From positions 124,001 to 188,000 of the forward strand of contig CAVXPU010000005.1 of NCBI GenBank assembly GCA_963763855.1: DNA of 64,000 nucleotides, in the 5' to 3' direction. The notes beneath the pieces were generated by a model. It searched no databases. It was not told the origin of the DNA and saw only the letters and a program-made list of their open reading frames with translations. Below are positions 25,312-35,251 of the stretch, in pieces (position 1 is the first letter of the stretch; every line of letters starts with the position of its first letter). The DNA is from JAIBCC01 sp963763855 (GTDB taxonomy: Bacteria; Acidobacteriota; Blastocatellia; Pyrinomonadales; Pyrinomonadaceae). The translations under genes were made by a program, and so were the position numbers.

Positions 25312-25775
25312 TTTGAATTCATAAAATCAGTAAGGTTTTTCATCGCAGTTTTTTGCACTTTATTTCGTAAAAAAGAAGTCCAGCCGAGTAACTTCCCCGC
25401 GATTCCCAAAGCCTGGCTCGACCATTTGTAAAAATCAAATGAATCAATATGTTTTATGATCTTACCATTTTCAAATTCAAAATTCGCCTTGATATGATTC
25501 TCTACAGTATTGCCAGTTTGCGAAAAAGTGTAGTTGGCAATCCAATTGCACGAGCCAATTTTGTCATCTGCGTTTACATTGTCAAAACGAATTCGTAAAT
25601 CCTTTCCGCGAATACAAAGCATCTCCCACATAGCTTTAACCTGAGCCGAATTCAGATTAACAAATGCTTCATCGGAAAACGTTGCATTATCGGCATAACA
25701 CTTTTGCATTTCAGTGTGAATCCTTTGATTGAAGGAATTATAGAAATGATGGATTAATTTTTCGTTGTCATTCAT
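25308..25775 (-). CDS. SnoaL-like (NTF2-fold) protein
   Basis: A 155-residue protein with the NTF2/SnoaL-like pattern: an N-terminal helix (H-H-F-Y-N-S-F-N), C-Y-A-D-N-A-T-F-S-D, then strands ending in F-E-F-E-N-G-K-I-I-K-H-I-D-S-F-D-F. These folds are either small enzymes (isomerases, cyclases) or binding proteins; no catalytic residue pattern allows a choice. ATGA overlaps on both sides tie it to the VWA gene upstream and the NUDIX-MBL gene downstream. Confidence 0.8.
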   Translation of the reverse strand: MNDNEKLIHHFYNSFNQRIHTEMQKCYADNATFSDEAFVNLNSAQVKAMWEMLCIRGKDLRIRFDNVNADDKIGSCNWIANYTFSQTGNTVENHIKANFEFENGKIIKHIDSFDFYKWSSQALGIAGKLLGWTSFLRNKVQKTAMKNLTDFMNSK

Positions 25776-26877
25776 CTACTTTTATTTATTACAAGCAATT
25801 TTCGTCGAGCTTGAATTACTACTTTATCACGTTTTGAGGTAACTTCAATTGAGCGAATTTCGCCGTTTGGCGATTCATCAAGCGGGCGTTTTGGAGTGTA
25901 GGTTACAACGTATTGCGAATCGATATTTTTTGCCAAACCATCCGTTTTTTCTATCATTTCTTCTTTAGTTTCAGGCAGATACATAATTCCGTTGGTATCT
26001 TCGGTCAGCTTGGCGAGATCATTTTGGCTGCGTTTTAGGGCTTCGCCATACTCTCTATTTTTACGCATCATCTCGCGATCGGAATTGATTGTAAGGAGCG
26101 GAACGGTGTTTGGTTTATTCGGCATATCCGCCCCGGGAGGAAGCTGCACGCCTCGGCTTTTACCGCCGCCACTTATCGATTTGCTCCTTTCTTTAACGAC
26201 TTGCTGCTCTAGTCCGGTATAACTCAAAACGTGAACATTAATATTTGTGGCGGTTAAATTTCTAATCGCCAAAATCTTTTGCTCCTGATTTGCAACGCTA
26301 TCAATCCCGTCTGTGATCAAAACCAAATGCCGGTTTTCAGTTTTAACTTTTTGTAAAAAATTAGTTGCTTCCAGCAAAGCCTCTGTGAATTTCGATCTTG
26401 CTCCAAAGGTCATTTTCTTGTCTAAGATATTGTTGAGCAATGCTTTATCGCTCGTCCAATCTGAAAGCAGCTCAATTTTATCGTGATAATTCATCAAGGC
26501 AATCTGGTCATCCTTTTGCAGCAGACCAATAAACTTTTAGCCGTGTTTCGAGTAGTTTTAAAGTCTTTTGCCTGCCGATTTTCGCCGCCTGTATCAAGCA
26601 AAATTAAAACTGTTGCGGAAATATGTTCGATCAAATTTGCTTGGTGGAGGCGACCATCTTCATTGATTACAACATCCTCTTTTTTTAGTGATTCGGCGAA
26701 ATTCCCCTCTAGATCAAGTGCCGAAATATTGACGCGGATCTCGTCTGTGTAAATAATTTCAGTCTTATCATCAGGCGGTGTGGGTGTTGGAGTTGGAGTT
26801 TGTGTAAAAACGGAAACGCTTGAAACCAACAAAATGGTGAAAGCGAAAAGTGAAACCTTATGACAAATTGAAAACAT
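25772..26877 (-). CDS. VWA-domain exported protein, one frameshift
   Basis: Starts at the ATG at 26877 (AGGAG upstream), with a signal peptide ending near V-F-T-Q and a T-P-T-P-T-P-T-P spacer. An N-terminal beta segment (R-V-N-I-S-A-L-D) precedes the VWA domain: degenerate metal site L-L-D-T-G-G-E, then, after a frame change between about 26500 and 26545, L-V-L-I-T-D-G-I-D-S-V. With the indel corrected the protein is about 370 residues. It is a shorter relative of the VWFA protein at 3594-5759. It lies downstream of the MoxR and SGNH genes; MoxR ATPases commonly work with VWA proteins, so a functional link is reasonable. Confidence 0.78.
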
Positions 26878-26959
26878 ATTTTCTCCTAAATCTAATGGGT
26901 AGGATGTTTTAACTCTCGAAAAATATGCTTCGCAGAAAAACTTCTGGCGGAAATCTATT

Positions 26960-27038
26960 TGCCTACCAAATAAACAAAACAAACGAAAGAATTAAGATTG
27001 GAAACCATTTTTTGGGCTTTTCGTATATTTCGCAGGCA
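26960..27038. repeat. TGCCTAC...-type intergenic repeat, copy 1
   Basis: A terminal inverted repeat (TGCCTACCAAATAAAC ... TATATTTCGCAGGCA) bounds an AT-rich unit of about 79 bp between the SGNH and VWA genes. A close relative with the same ends lies at 49381-49464. Confidence 0.6.
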
Positions 27039-27047
27039 GAAAACTTC

Positions 27048-28149
27048 CTATTTTACCTTTAAGTATATTTTCAATTTATCAATAATCGCATTCGCGTAAA
27101 TCTTTGAACCCATTGGGTTTGGGTGTCCCATTCCAGCAACTTCGCATTGACGGATCGGAAGATTAAGTCTGATTGATTTTCTTCAATTCAGTTAAAACTT
27201 TTTTGCATTCTACCCGACGCGTTTCGTAAAATGCATCTTTCGGTCGTCCATTTTCCCCCATTGTCGTTAATTGCGTATTTTGAGTTTCAAATGAGGCATC
27301 TTCGTTCATCATTGATTTCACAAAAACGGCACGTTGGCTTCCGAGTTTTTCATTCAAACGATTGACGGCAGATTCAAATTCGCGATTCGAATCCTCAACC
27401 CAAATTCTCGAACGCTTGAGAGCTTTTTTCTTCATCGGCTTAAAAAATTGCCGGATTAAGATGTTGTTTACAAATGGTTTAAGCGGACGGGGAATACCAT
27501 AAGCTTCCAATACGGCATTGAGCATTTTGGCAGTATCCGTAGTTGGAGAAACAATCGGAAAATAGCCAACAACAATAAATAAAGCGTTTTTGAAAATGTC
27601 CGCCGAGTGGTCTAGGAGTTCAAACATATCCTCATTGCAGTATTTTTTGATGTCGTCGCGTAAAATTTTATCCCTTCCCCAAGGGTTCAAAATTCCGGCA
27701 ACGGTAATATCTACCAGACCACCGGTGAGCATTACCAAATCAACTTTTTCGGGCGTTTGATATTCAATTTTGGCGGCATCAATTTGTGTTTTGAGAGTCG
27801 GGAAACTGACGGGAACTTCAGGATGAAAGATCGTCGTTTCGGGCATACCGCCTTTTTGTAAAAGTTCTTTTTCTTTATTGTGCAAAAGAATAGTTGCACC
27901 CGAATGAGCTTTTACCTTCAGATTAACTTGTTTATTTAGTTCACTTTGCAGCCAGTTTTTCGTGAGCGTATAGAATTTATCTTTTTCTTCTAAGCCCTGT
28001 CCCCAAATCAGTGAATCGCCAATTACCAACATTTCAAAATTTTCGCCCGTTGAGGAAAACGGAAATATTTTGGGGCTGACGGCAAAAAACGCTGCAACCG
28101 CACCAATACTCTTTAAAAAATGGCGGCGTGAATAAATTGTCATGTGCAA
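27048..28149 (-). CDS. SGNH/GDSL-type hydrolase, 3' frameshift
   Basis: The gene starts at TTG 28149 (AAAGGA at good spacing) or ATG 28143. It opens with a twin-arginine-like signal (S-R-R-H-F-L-K-S). The SGNH nucleophile block is I-G-D-S-L-I-W-G; M-L-T-G-G-L is the oxyanion block. The frame ends at 27163, but the missing last block (A-G-M-G-H-P-N-P-M-G, with the catalytic histidine) follows at once in the next frame and ends at the TAG at 27048-27050, so a single indel near 27163-27175 explains it. Members are esterases or acetyl-transfer enzymes acting on polysaccharides or lipids. The Tat-like signal implies export of a folded enzyme. Confidence 0.8.
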
Positions 28150-28180
28150 ATTATTCCTTTAAAGTTGGATTTTGAAAAAC

Positions 28181-29191
28181 TTATCGAGGTACTTCTACGG
28201 TTTTGATAATATCGGAAATCACCGCATCTGTTGTCGCACCATCCAATTCGGCTTCCGCACCTAAAGCAAGACGATGGCGGAGAACCGGCAATGCAATGTC
28301 GCGAACGTCATCAGGGGTTGAAAAATTACGACCTCTAATTGCCGCAAGTGCTTTTGAACACAATAATAACGCAACCGAAGCACGTGGACTCGCTCCATAT
28401 AATATCGAAGGATGATTGCGTGTTTTATGCACGATTTCAACGATATATTTTTGGATTCCCGGCTCGGTTTTCATCGATTTTATTTCCGCACGACATCGTT
28501 GGATCGCGTTTGGATCTTCCAAAGCATGAACTTGAACTTGATCCAGTTGACGCGAATTGAAGCCTGCGTCCCAGCGGGCAACGATTTCCCGTTCGGCATC
28601 GCCGTCAGGATAATCGATCAATATCTTGAGCAGAAAACGATCGAGCTGAGCTTCCGGAAGCGGATAAGTTCCTTCATATTCGATTGGATTCTCAGTCGCC
28701 AAAACGGTGAAAAGTGGTGTTAATTGATAGCGGTCGCCATCGATCGTCGTCTGGCGTTCTTCCATAGCTTCGAGCAAAGCAGCTTGAGTTTTTGGCGGGG
28801 TTCGATTGATTTCGTCAGCCAGCAAAATGTCGGTAAAAATCGGACCGTGCCGCATCGCAAATTCCGACGTTTGCATATTGAAAACGTTGGTTCCCGTAAT
28901 ATCCGAGGGCATCAAATCGGGAGTGAATTGGATTCGCGAAAATCTTGCCCCGATAATACGAGCTAAAGTTTTAACGGTTAATGTTTTAGCAGTTCCCGGA
29001 ACTCCTTCGATGAGAGCGTGTCCTTCAGCCAAAATCGCGACTAGGATCTGTTCGATAACTTCGTCTTGCCCGACGACAATCTTGCGAAGTTCGTTCAAAA
29101 TATGTGCGATCGTTTGCGGCGTGTGATTCAGCATTCTTTGATTTTGAATTGCCGCTGGCGGATTTGGAATTATTTGTGTTTCTTCTTGCAT
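28181..29191 (-). CDS. MoxR-family AAA+ ATPase
   Basis: A 336-residue MoxR-type ATPase. Walker A is G-V-P-G-T-A-K-T, Walker B is L-L-A-D-E-I-N-R, sensor 1 is A-T-E-N-P, and the arginine-finger region is L-P-E-A-Q-L-D-R-F; the C-terminal lid includes S-P-R-A-S-V. MoxR ATPases are chaperone-like and usually act with VWA-domain proteins on metalloenzymes or envelope complexes. It is the centre of the minus-strand block with DUF4129, DUF4350 and VWA genes; the usual DUF58 partner is not seen. A 128-base gap with REP-like repeats separates it from the TauE-like gene. Confidence 0.92.
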   Translation of the reverse strand: MQEETQIIPNPPAAIQNQRMLNHTPQTIAHILNELRKIVVGQDEVIEQILVAILAEGHALIEGVPGTAKTLTVKTLARIIGARFSRIQFTPDLMPSDITGTNVFNMQTSEFAMRHGPIFTDILLADEINRTPPKTQAALLEAMEERQTTIDGDRYQLTPLFTVLATENPIEYEGTYPLPEAQLDRFLLKILIDYPDGDAEREIVARWDAGFNSRQLDQVQVHALEDPNAIQRCRAEIKSMKTEPGIQKYIVEIVHKTRNHPSILYGASPRASVALLLCSKALAAIRGRNFSTPDDVRDIALPVLRHRLALGAEAELDGATTDAVISDIIKTVEVPR

Positions 29192-29202
29192 CGTTATTTT
29201 CT

Positions 29203-29309
29203 ACACCCTTACTCACGTGCGGGTTTCTGCATTATTTACGTCGGAAACGCGACTGTTAAGAAGCGTGATTGTTAGTGTTTGACACGCTCCCTGACGGTTG
29301 CGTTTCTGC
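29203..29309. repeat. REP-like repeats between TauE-like and MoxR genes
   Basis: CCTTACTCACGTGCGGGTTT (29207-29226) is a reverse-oriented relative of the arms at 3514-3581. GACACGCTCCCTGACGGTTG (29281-29300) ends in the same CGTTTCTGC-type tail. The element fills the operon gap. Confidence 0.6.
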
Positions 29310-29319
29310 CTCGAAATTA

Positions 29320-30085
29320 TTAGTTTATAAAAAAATCGTAAAGTGTTTTAACAGCTAAAATCAAAACGGCAGTCAAAAAAATTCGTCTGAGCCATAGATC
29401 GTTTAATTTTGTGACGGTTTTTGCCCCGATATATGCGGCGATAAACATTGTCAAAGCTAAGATTAACCCAATTTTGTAATCAATCAAACCTTGCCAGGCA
29501 AAAATCGCACTGGCGATTAGCGACGAAAACACGTTAATAAGCTTGGTATAAGCTACGGATTCGGTAAATGTCATTCCAAAAAACGCAACATAAACCGCCG
29601 TTAGCATCGTAACATAGCCGCCGCTATATAAACCGCCGTAAATTCCCAGTAAAAATGTCAAAGAAAAGACCAAAATTGTTGCACTTGCCGAAACATTTTC
29701 GACCTTTTCCAAACCTGCATTGCGTCGGAATAGTGTAAAAAGTGACAACAGAAATCATCGAAACTGAAACAATGATTTTGACACTCTGATTTGTAATTAA
29801 TCCAACTAAAATCGCACCAATTGCCGAGCCGATCAAAGTTAAAATTATCAGCGGGGAAAGCGTTTTTCGCTCATAAATTCCTTCTTTTAGAAAAGGAATA
29901 GTTGCTCCGATGCTCATAAATGTGAGCCCAAACATATTGGTTGCGACGGCGACTTTTGGCTCAATGCCGAATTGGAACATCACCGGAACTGTTATCAAAG
30001 AATTGCTGCCTGTTACAACGCCGATAAGACTTGTTATAAAAAACAAAATTATCAATAAAATCAAGGCTGAAATTGAAAGGCTCAT
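29320..30085 (-). CDS. TauE/SafE-family permease, one frameshift
   Basis: A membrane protein of about 250 residues with six to eight predicted transmembrane segments. The N-terminal part (30085 to about 29740) has G-V-V-T-G-S-N-S-L-I-T-V-P and N-M-F-G-L-T-F; the C-terminal part (about 29740 to 29320), in a different frame, has the G-I-Y-G-G-L-Y-S-G-G-Y repeat motif. This is the TauE/SafE (sulfite exporter-like) fold; substrates include sulfonates and sulfite but cannot be assigned here. The frames switch near 29735. The start overlaps the DUF4350 stop (ATGA). Confidence 0.8.
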
Positions 30086-31468
30086 CTTTTTCTAAACGCC
30101 TGTTTTCTCGCTCGTTTGATCCCAAGCTTTTCTTCAATTTCACGCAACCCGGCTGTTAACTCCACAACCTGACGTTTGTTTGTCCGCTCACCCTGAATGA
30201 TTTCTTCACATTTTCGCATCAAATTATAAACGTCAAGCTCATTTAAATTTACCCGCTCGGCAATTGCTTTCGCTAAATTTTTGCGGGTTGCGGTATTGTC
30301 CATTCCAAATAAGCGAATCGCCGAACGCCGAAATTCAGAGTAAATATTTTCGATTGCCAAATCGTAACGCTTTTGTTCTTTGTTGGAGTTCTGCCATTGC
30401 CGAAACATATTCGAGTTTTGATAAACGGCTTGGATCATCTACGGGCAAAGGGCGAGCAAAACGCTGACTCTGCGACCAAAAGAGAACTCCGATTATTAGA
30501 AAAATCTGTGCAAAAATTGGAAGAACCGGTGTGTCGGCAAAGTAACCGAAAAAATTATTGGAATTTGCTCCAAAGCCTTGGTGAAATTCATCGAAAGCAA
30601 TCAAACCCTCGCGTGAGGCAACTATATTGACCGCCAATTTGGAATTATCAACCAACTTAATTCCATTATTTGCAACAATATACGGATCACTTAGTACGAC
30701 AATTTGCCCTGCACCATATGGAAAATCGACCAAAATGTTATCCTTTCCATTCCCCAGATGAGCAAATGGAGCGATTTGCTGAAGCGGTGTTTCGGCAACA
30801 ACAAGTTTTTCGGAAGATATTTCATTTTCCGGAGTTTGAGCTGGAATTGGGGCGTAATAAGGAGTTATCGAAGTTTGCGGATCGCCATCTTGCTTTTCAA
30901 AACCATATTTCGTTTCAAGTGATGTCGTAAAACGCGATGGTTGTACGGCATTTACATTTCGCGTAAAAATACTGGCTTGCGAAGGTTTAATAGCCGGAAC
31001 TCCCAAAATCATTTCCGTTTGATTAGTAGGGTCAACTCCAAACGGGTAATCTCTGCTTTCGCCTGTATTTATTGTCCAGCCAAAAGTTGTTTTAAGAAGT
31101 TCCGCAGGTGGATGGCGATCAATAATTACAAGCATTCCGCCCTCAGATACCCAACGCAAAATCTGCTCTTTTTCATTTTCCTCAATGCCAAGTTTTGTCC
31201 CGCCAATAATTACAAAGGTTGAAGGTTTGTTTGTCGAACTCGACAGATTTGCCGGTGTTTCCTGCCAACGCGAAACTTTTCGCCCGGTTTCAGACAATAA
31301 ATCATAAAACGCACGCGTCCCCGTCGCTCCCGAATTATATGTCGAACGATTTGGATAAACTTCAGAATCGGGCGTTTTATCTTTTTGTTTGTAAGAAACG
31401 GCATTAATTCCGATAAGCAAAGCTATCAGAAAAATTAAAGATACAAAAATGAGCATTTTTTGCTTCAT
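30082..31468 (-). CDS. DUF4350 membrane-anchored protein, one frameshift
   Basis: Starts at 31468 with a single N-terminal transmembrane helix (L-I-F-L-I-A-L-L-I-G), then a DUF4350-type domain (N-S-G-A-T-G-T-R-A-F-Y-D-L-L), a second helix near residue 315 (I-F-L-I-I-G-V-L-F-W) and a cytoplasmic tail. A frame change at about 30360-30400 interrupts the tail; the rest (Y-D-L-A-I-E-N-I-Y-S-E-F-R ... ending at 30082) continues in another frame with normal spacing. The family is found beside MoxR and DUF4129 genes and is probably part of the same envelope complex; activity unknown. It lies 6 bases after DUF4129 and overlaps TauE by ATGA. Confidence 0.8.
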
Positions 31469-31474
31469 AGAAAA

Positions 31475-32539
31475 TCACGCTTTGCTAATGGATTGGTGAT
31501 AAGTTTGCTTAAATTCTTCCCAGTCTTGCTGGTCAGTTTGATTAAATCCATACCAATTTCGTTCAAAATTCGAGGTTAAATCGCTCATATTCCGGTGCAA
31601 TTCATTACGTTTTTTAATATCACGCAAATAGTCTCGATTTGTTTTATGCCGTGCCAAACCTATTACTTTTCTATCACTTAATTCACATAAAAAAGCGATA
31701 TAACCTTTGCGAATCGCCCCACGCAAATTACCTTCGCGAGCCAATTTTTCGGCATCGGCAAAAAGGTTTTGCGATGTGTCTTCCGCGGAAAGCGTTTCGC
31801 CCAAAATTACTCGGGATGTTTTGTCAGATCTATCACGTTCGCGAAATTTCCGCACAAAAAATGGCGAATATCGATAAATTAAGAATCCTACCAAAGCGAC
31901 TGCAAGTCCGATAACCAAGTAAAGCAAAGCACTTGCAAGCATTGGCGAGCCTTTTATTTCAGGCATTTGTTGATCAGATTGTGGTCGATTTCTTTGCAGT
32001 AGTTTATCCAACCATTCGAGAAATTCCCGCCATTTTCGCTGAAACCAGGTTTCTTCAGCTTCCAAAGGCGGTTGAAATTCGCTACGCTGCAAAATTTCAT
32101 CAAGTTTTTGCTTATCGGCATCTTTTGTTTGTTTGGAAACTTCCTGTTTTTGAAGTTCCGACAATTTGTATTCCACAGTAGATAAATGCTGCGAAAGCTC
32201 GTCAATAATTGGTGTTCTCTTTATCGAATCCGCCGATTCATTTTCGTATTCTGCAACCTTTTGCAGTATCCAATCGTGATTTACATTAAAAGACGCGTCC
32301 TTTAACTCAATCTTTTCATCGAGCGGCAGTTTGCTGCGGATTTCCTTAAGGATTTCACGCTCATTTGCCAGATTTTCGGCATCCGTTAAATATTCTTCCG
32401 GGTAATTCAGATAACTTACGGATTCGCTGACATCTTTGATTTTTTGCTGATATTGAATTAGCGTCGCCGCAGAAATAACTTGGCAGGCAAGTATGATCAG
32501 CGAGCAAATCAAGACAAATTTTCGTAATGTTTTAGTCAT
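31475..32539 (-). CDS. DUF4129 membrane protein
   Basis: About 354 residues from the ATG at 32539, preferred over a TTG one codon earlier. It has a signal-like N-terminus, a long helical, probably periplasmic region (residues 30-190), one transmembrane helix (about 205-225, L-L-Y-L-V-I-G-L-A-V-A-L-V-G), and a cytoplasmic DUF4129 domain with the family motif G-N-L-R-G-A-I-R-K-G-Y and later R-D-Y-L-R-D-I. DUF4129 proteins occur beside MoxR and DUF4350 genes across many phyla. Tight spacing on both sides indicates one operon. Confidence 0.85.
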   Translation of the reverse strand: MTKTLRKFVLICSLIILACQVISAATLIQYQQKIKDVSESVSYLNYPEEYLTDAENLANEREILKEIRSKLPLDEKIELKDASFNVNHDWILQKVAEYENESADSIKRTPIIDELSQHLSTVEYKLSELQKQEVSKQTKDADKQKLDEILQRSEFQPPLEAEETWFQRKWREFLEWLDKLLQRNRPQSDQQMPEIKGSPMLASALLYLVIGLAVALVGFLIYRYSPFFVRKFRERDRSDKTSRVILGETLSAEDTSQNLFADAEKLAREGNLRGAIRKGYIAFLCELSDRKVIGLARHKTNRDYLRDIKKRNELHRNMSDLTSNFERNWYGFNQTDQQDWEEFKQTYHQSISKA

Positions 32540-32545
32540 CAAAAA

Positions 32546-33643
32546 TTAATCCAAACCGAGCAGAGAATTCGAAGTCTTCTGAACATTCGGCTGATTTACC
32601 GAAGTCTGCACTGACAAAGCCGGTTGCAAAGGATTGGCATATTGAATCGGAACCGCAGGAATTTCGCCTAAATTTCGTGCCGCCATCAATTCAATATCAT
32701 AGCCTTCGCTTCGGACGCGTTCATCAACGTAAAGCAGGCACAATCCAATCATCAAAATCGGCGATAATAATATCAAGCTAACCTGTGTAACTATCTGATT
32801 TGCAATAATATACCACGCCGGAAACGAATTTGGATCCCAACTAAAAAACTGAATTCCGGACGCATATGCAAACCAGCCAAGCGGCACATAAAGCAGCAAC
32901 ATCGCAGAATAGGTTGAAATCAGTGTAAAAATAAAGAGTGCGTAAATTCGTTTGACATTTCCGCTAGCCAGACTCGTACTTCGCCCAATCGCGGAAAATA
33001 CACCCTGTCCTTCAACCAACATAATTTGCGGAACATATGCAAACCGGGAAGCCATCAAAAAGAAAAGCCATCCCGTACCAAAAAGAATTGCAGCACTTAA
33101 AACCCCTGAAATTACAATGAATAAAGGAGGAATCGAATTAAAGATTAGTGCCACAAGAGCGATAGCCAGAAACGCGACAAATACCCCGATATAAAAAACA
33201 ATAAACCCAATAATACTTAAGATAAAAACGATAATTAATGATGCAATAAACAGTCCGAAAACTCTCGACCAGACATTCGTATAAGTCTCGCGAAAAGTAA
33301 TGGATTCACCAAAAAGAATGTGTCTGACAAAGTTGCGTGATGCTCCGCCCATGACAGTTAATATGGCAATAAACTGAAGAAACAGAATAATTATGGCTCC
33401 AAGACCGGTGAAAAAAGAGGAGACAAAAGCATCTTGACCTTTGGTATTGGTGCCAATATTGAAAAGCTCGCGACCAAGAATCGTCCAACCAATCGAAACA
33501 AGTGTTCCAAACAAAATTGGCGGAGCGGCAATCCAAATAAATGTCCAAAAATTTTGACGATAAAAACGAAAAGCCCGGTCAATCAGATCACCCGCCCCGA
33601 GTGGAGTCAGAGCCATAGAGGAATTGGAAGTATTGTTCGCCAT
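32546..33643 (-). CDS. Polytopic membrane protein, first gene of the MoxR block
   Basis: A 365-residue protein with about six transmembrane helices (about residues 30-50, 75-100, 130-155, 165-200, 240-260 and 285-305) and hydrophilic ends. The N-terminal cytoplasmic helix (D-L-I-D-R-A-F-R-F-Y-R-Q-N-F) is seen in membrane proteins related to the glycerophosphodiester-phosphodiesterase membrane domain and DUF975-like families. Function unknown. Only three bases separate it from DUF4129, so it probably leads the operon. Confidence 0.75.
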   Translation of the reverse strand: MANNTSNSSMALTPLGAGDLIDRAFRFYRQNFWTFIWIAAPPILFGTLVSIGWTILGRELFNIGTNTKGQDAFVSSFFTGLGAIIILFLQFIAILTVMGGASRNFVRHILFGESITFRETYTNVWSRVFGLFIASLIIVFILSIIGFIVFYIGVFVAFLAIALVALIFNSIPPLFIVISGVLSAAILFGTGWLFFLMASRFAYVPQIMLVEGQGVFSAIGRSTSLASGNVKRIYALFIFTLISTYSAMLLLYVPLGWFAYASGIQFFSWDPNSFPAWYIIANQIVTQVSLILLSPILMIGLCLLYVDERVRSEGYDIELMAARNLGEIPAVPIQYANPLQPALSVQTSVNQPNVQKTSNSLLGLD

Positions 33644-33741
33644 TCAGGATGAATTTTATCACGGATTTATATTAAAAAGGCAAAGAAAAACTTAAGGAAT
33701 TTCAAGTTGAATAATCGCTCAGCACGAATCATTTTTTGTTC

Positions 33742-35153
33742 CTAGGTTCTTATTGGTAGATTGTAAGTCTTGATCTTCGAGTTCAGTGTTGTCGCGTTTA
33801 AGCCCAAAAGTCTGGCTGCCCGGGATTGATGTCCACCGGTTTGCTCCAACGCTCGTCGGATCAAATCCATTTCAAATTTGCGAACTTCGTCATAGAAATT
33901 TACGCCGCGGGAAATGTCAATATCCGCAGAAAAGCCTTCACTATCGCCCATCATTTCGCGGGCTAATTCCGGATTTTGTACTTCAGATCGTAAGCATTCA
34001 ACCGTTATTTCATCCGTTGGAGCAATTACAACAGCACGTTCGATAATATTTTCCAGTTCGCGGACATTGCCCGGGTAATAATAGTTTTCCAAAAGTGAAA
34101 GTACTTCCGGGGAAACAGTTTCGGAAATAATCCGAGCATTTTCGTCATTGTACTTGCGAATAAAATGCTGCGTAAGCGGCAAAATGTCTTCCCGACGCTC
34201 ACGCAAAGGCGGAAGTTCAATCGGCACAACCGACAAACGATAATATAAATCTTCGCGGAAAGTTCCGTTTTTGACCGATTCTTTCAAATCAGCATTGGTG
34301 GCGGCAATAATTCTGACATCAACTTTGGTGGGCTTGGTTTCGCCAATCGGAGTAAATTCCCGTTCTTGAATCACACGAAGCAGACGAACCTGAGTTTCGG
34401 GTCGTAAATCACCGATTTCGTCCAAGAAAATCGATCCGCCGTCAGCCACCTCAAAAAGACCTTTTTTAGACCGCAACTGCTCCCGTAAATGCTCCTTTCG
34501 TGTGTCCGAAAAGTTCGGATTCCAGTAGATCAGAAGGAATATTTGAACAATTTACTGCGACAAAAGTATTATCCGCACGTGGTGAGGATTCGTGAATAGC
34601 TTTCGAAACAAGTTCTTTTCCGGTTCCCGATTCGCCTGTAATGAGAACGGTAGATCGAGCCGGAGCAACGCGGTCAACTAAGGCAAATACATTTTCCATT
34701 AATGTCAGAACGTCCAATAATCGCATCACGTTTAACCGAACGAGTCATCGCCTGCCGAAGCGTTACACGTTCTTCTTCTTTACGGCGTTTCCGTATTCCA
34801 CGCCCGACCATTGTCAGAATCTGTTCATTCTGAAAAGGCTTGCGGATGCAGCCCATCGCACCTTTTTCCCAAGCAGAAATAGCCGTATCAAAGGTCGCAA
34901 AAGCAGTGATCATCAGCACAACGGCTTCTTCATCAAGCTTGATAAGTTCTTCAAGCGTAGAAAGTCCGCCCATTCCGGGCATCGAAACGTCCATCAAAAC
35001 TACGTCATAACTTTTCTGACTGTAAATTTCGAGAGCTTCTTCGCCCGTTTTCGCCAAATCAGCCTTATAACCCGCACCGGAAAGAATCGTCTCCAGCACA
35101 TCCCGCATTATTTCTTCATCGTCAACAATGAGAACCGAACCTTTTTTTGCCAT
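33742..35153 (-). CDS. Sigma54-dependent NtrC-type response regulator, two frameshifts
   Basis: A receiver domain from 35153 (L-I-V-D-D-E-E; phosphoacceptor Asp in L-M-D-V-S-M-P-G; K-P-F switch) is followed by the AAA+ domain: Walker A G-E-S-G-T-G-K-E and the sigma54-contact loop G-A-F-T-G-A, then D-G-G-S-I-F-L-D-E-I. A C-terminal Fis-type helix-turn-helix (S-R-A-A-R-L-L-G-L) ends at 33742. Frame changes occur at 34699-34702 (one extra A) and about 34470-34476; correcting both gives a normal NtrC-like protein of about 470 residues. These activators remodel sigma54 holoenzyme at -24/-12 promoters. No histidine kinase is adjacent. Candidate targets with such promoters are at 43501-43516 and 46139-46154. 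Confidence 0.88.
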
Positions 35154-35199
35154 AACTATTACCGAATATACAGAATAATTGGTTGCAAAACAAAAAGAA

Positions 35200-35225
35200 G
35201 GCGTTGCCTATGCGTAGACAACGCC
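35200..35225 (-). terminator. Terminator after Oar-like receptor 1
   Basis: A stem of GGCGTTG (35200-35206) and CAACGCC (35219-35225) with a 12-nt loop, followed on the minus strand by a TTCTTTTTG tract. The same hairpin core ends receptor 2 at 39400-39424. Confidence 0.8.
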
Positions 35226-35251
35226 TATGAAAATCGGATTAACCGAAAGGT

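Noticed and set aside
25535..25556. Sigma54-like sequence TGGCAATCCAATTGCA
   Set aside because: It lies inside the SnoaL-like gene, antisense to it, with no gene downstream on that strand; probably chance.
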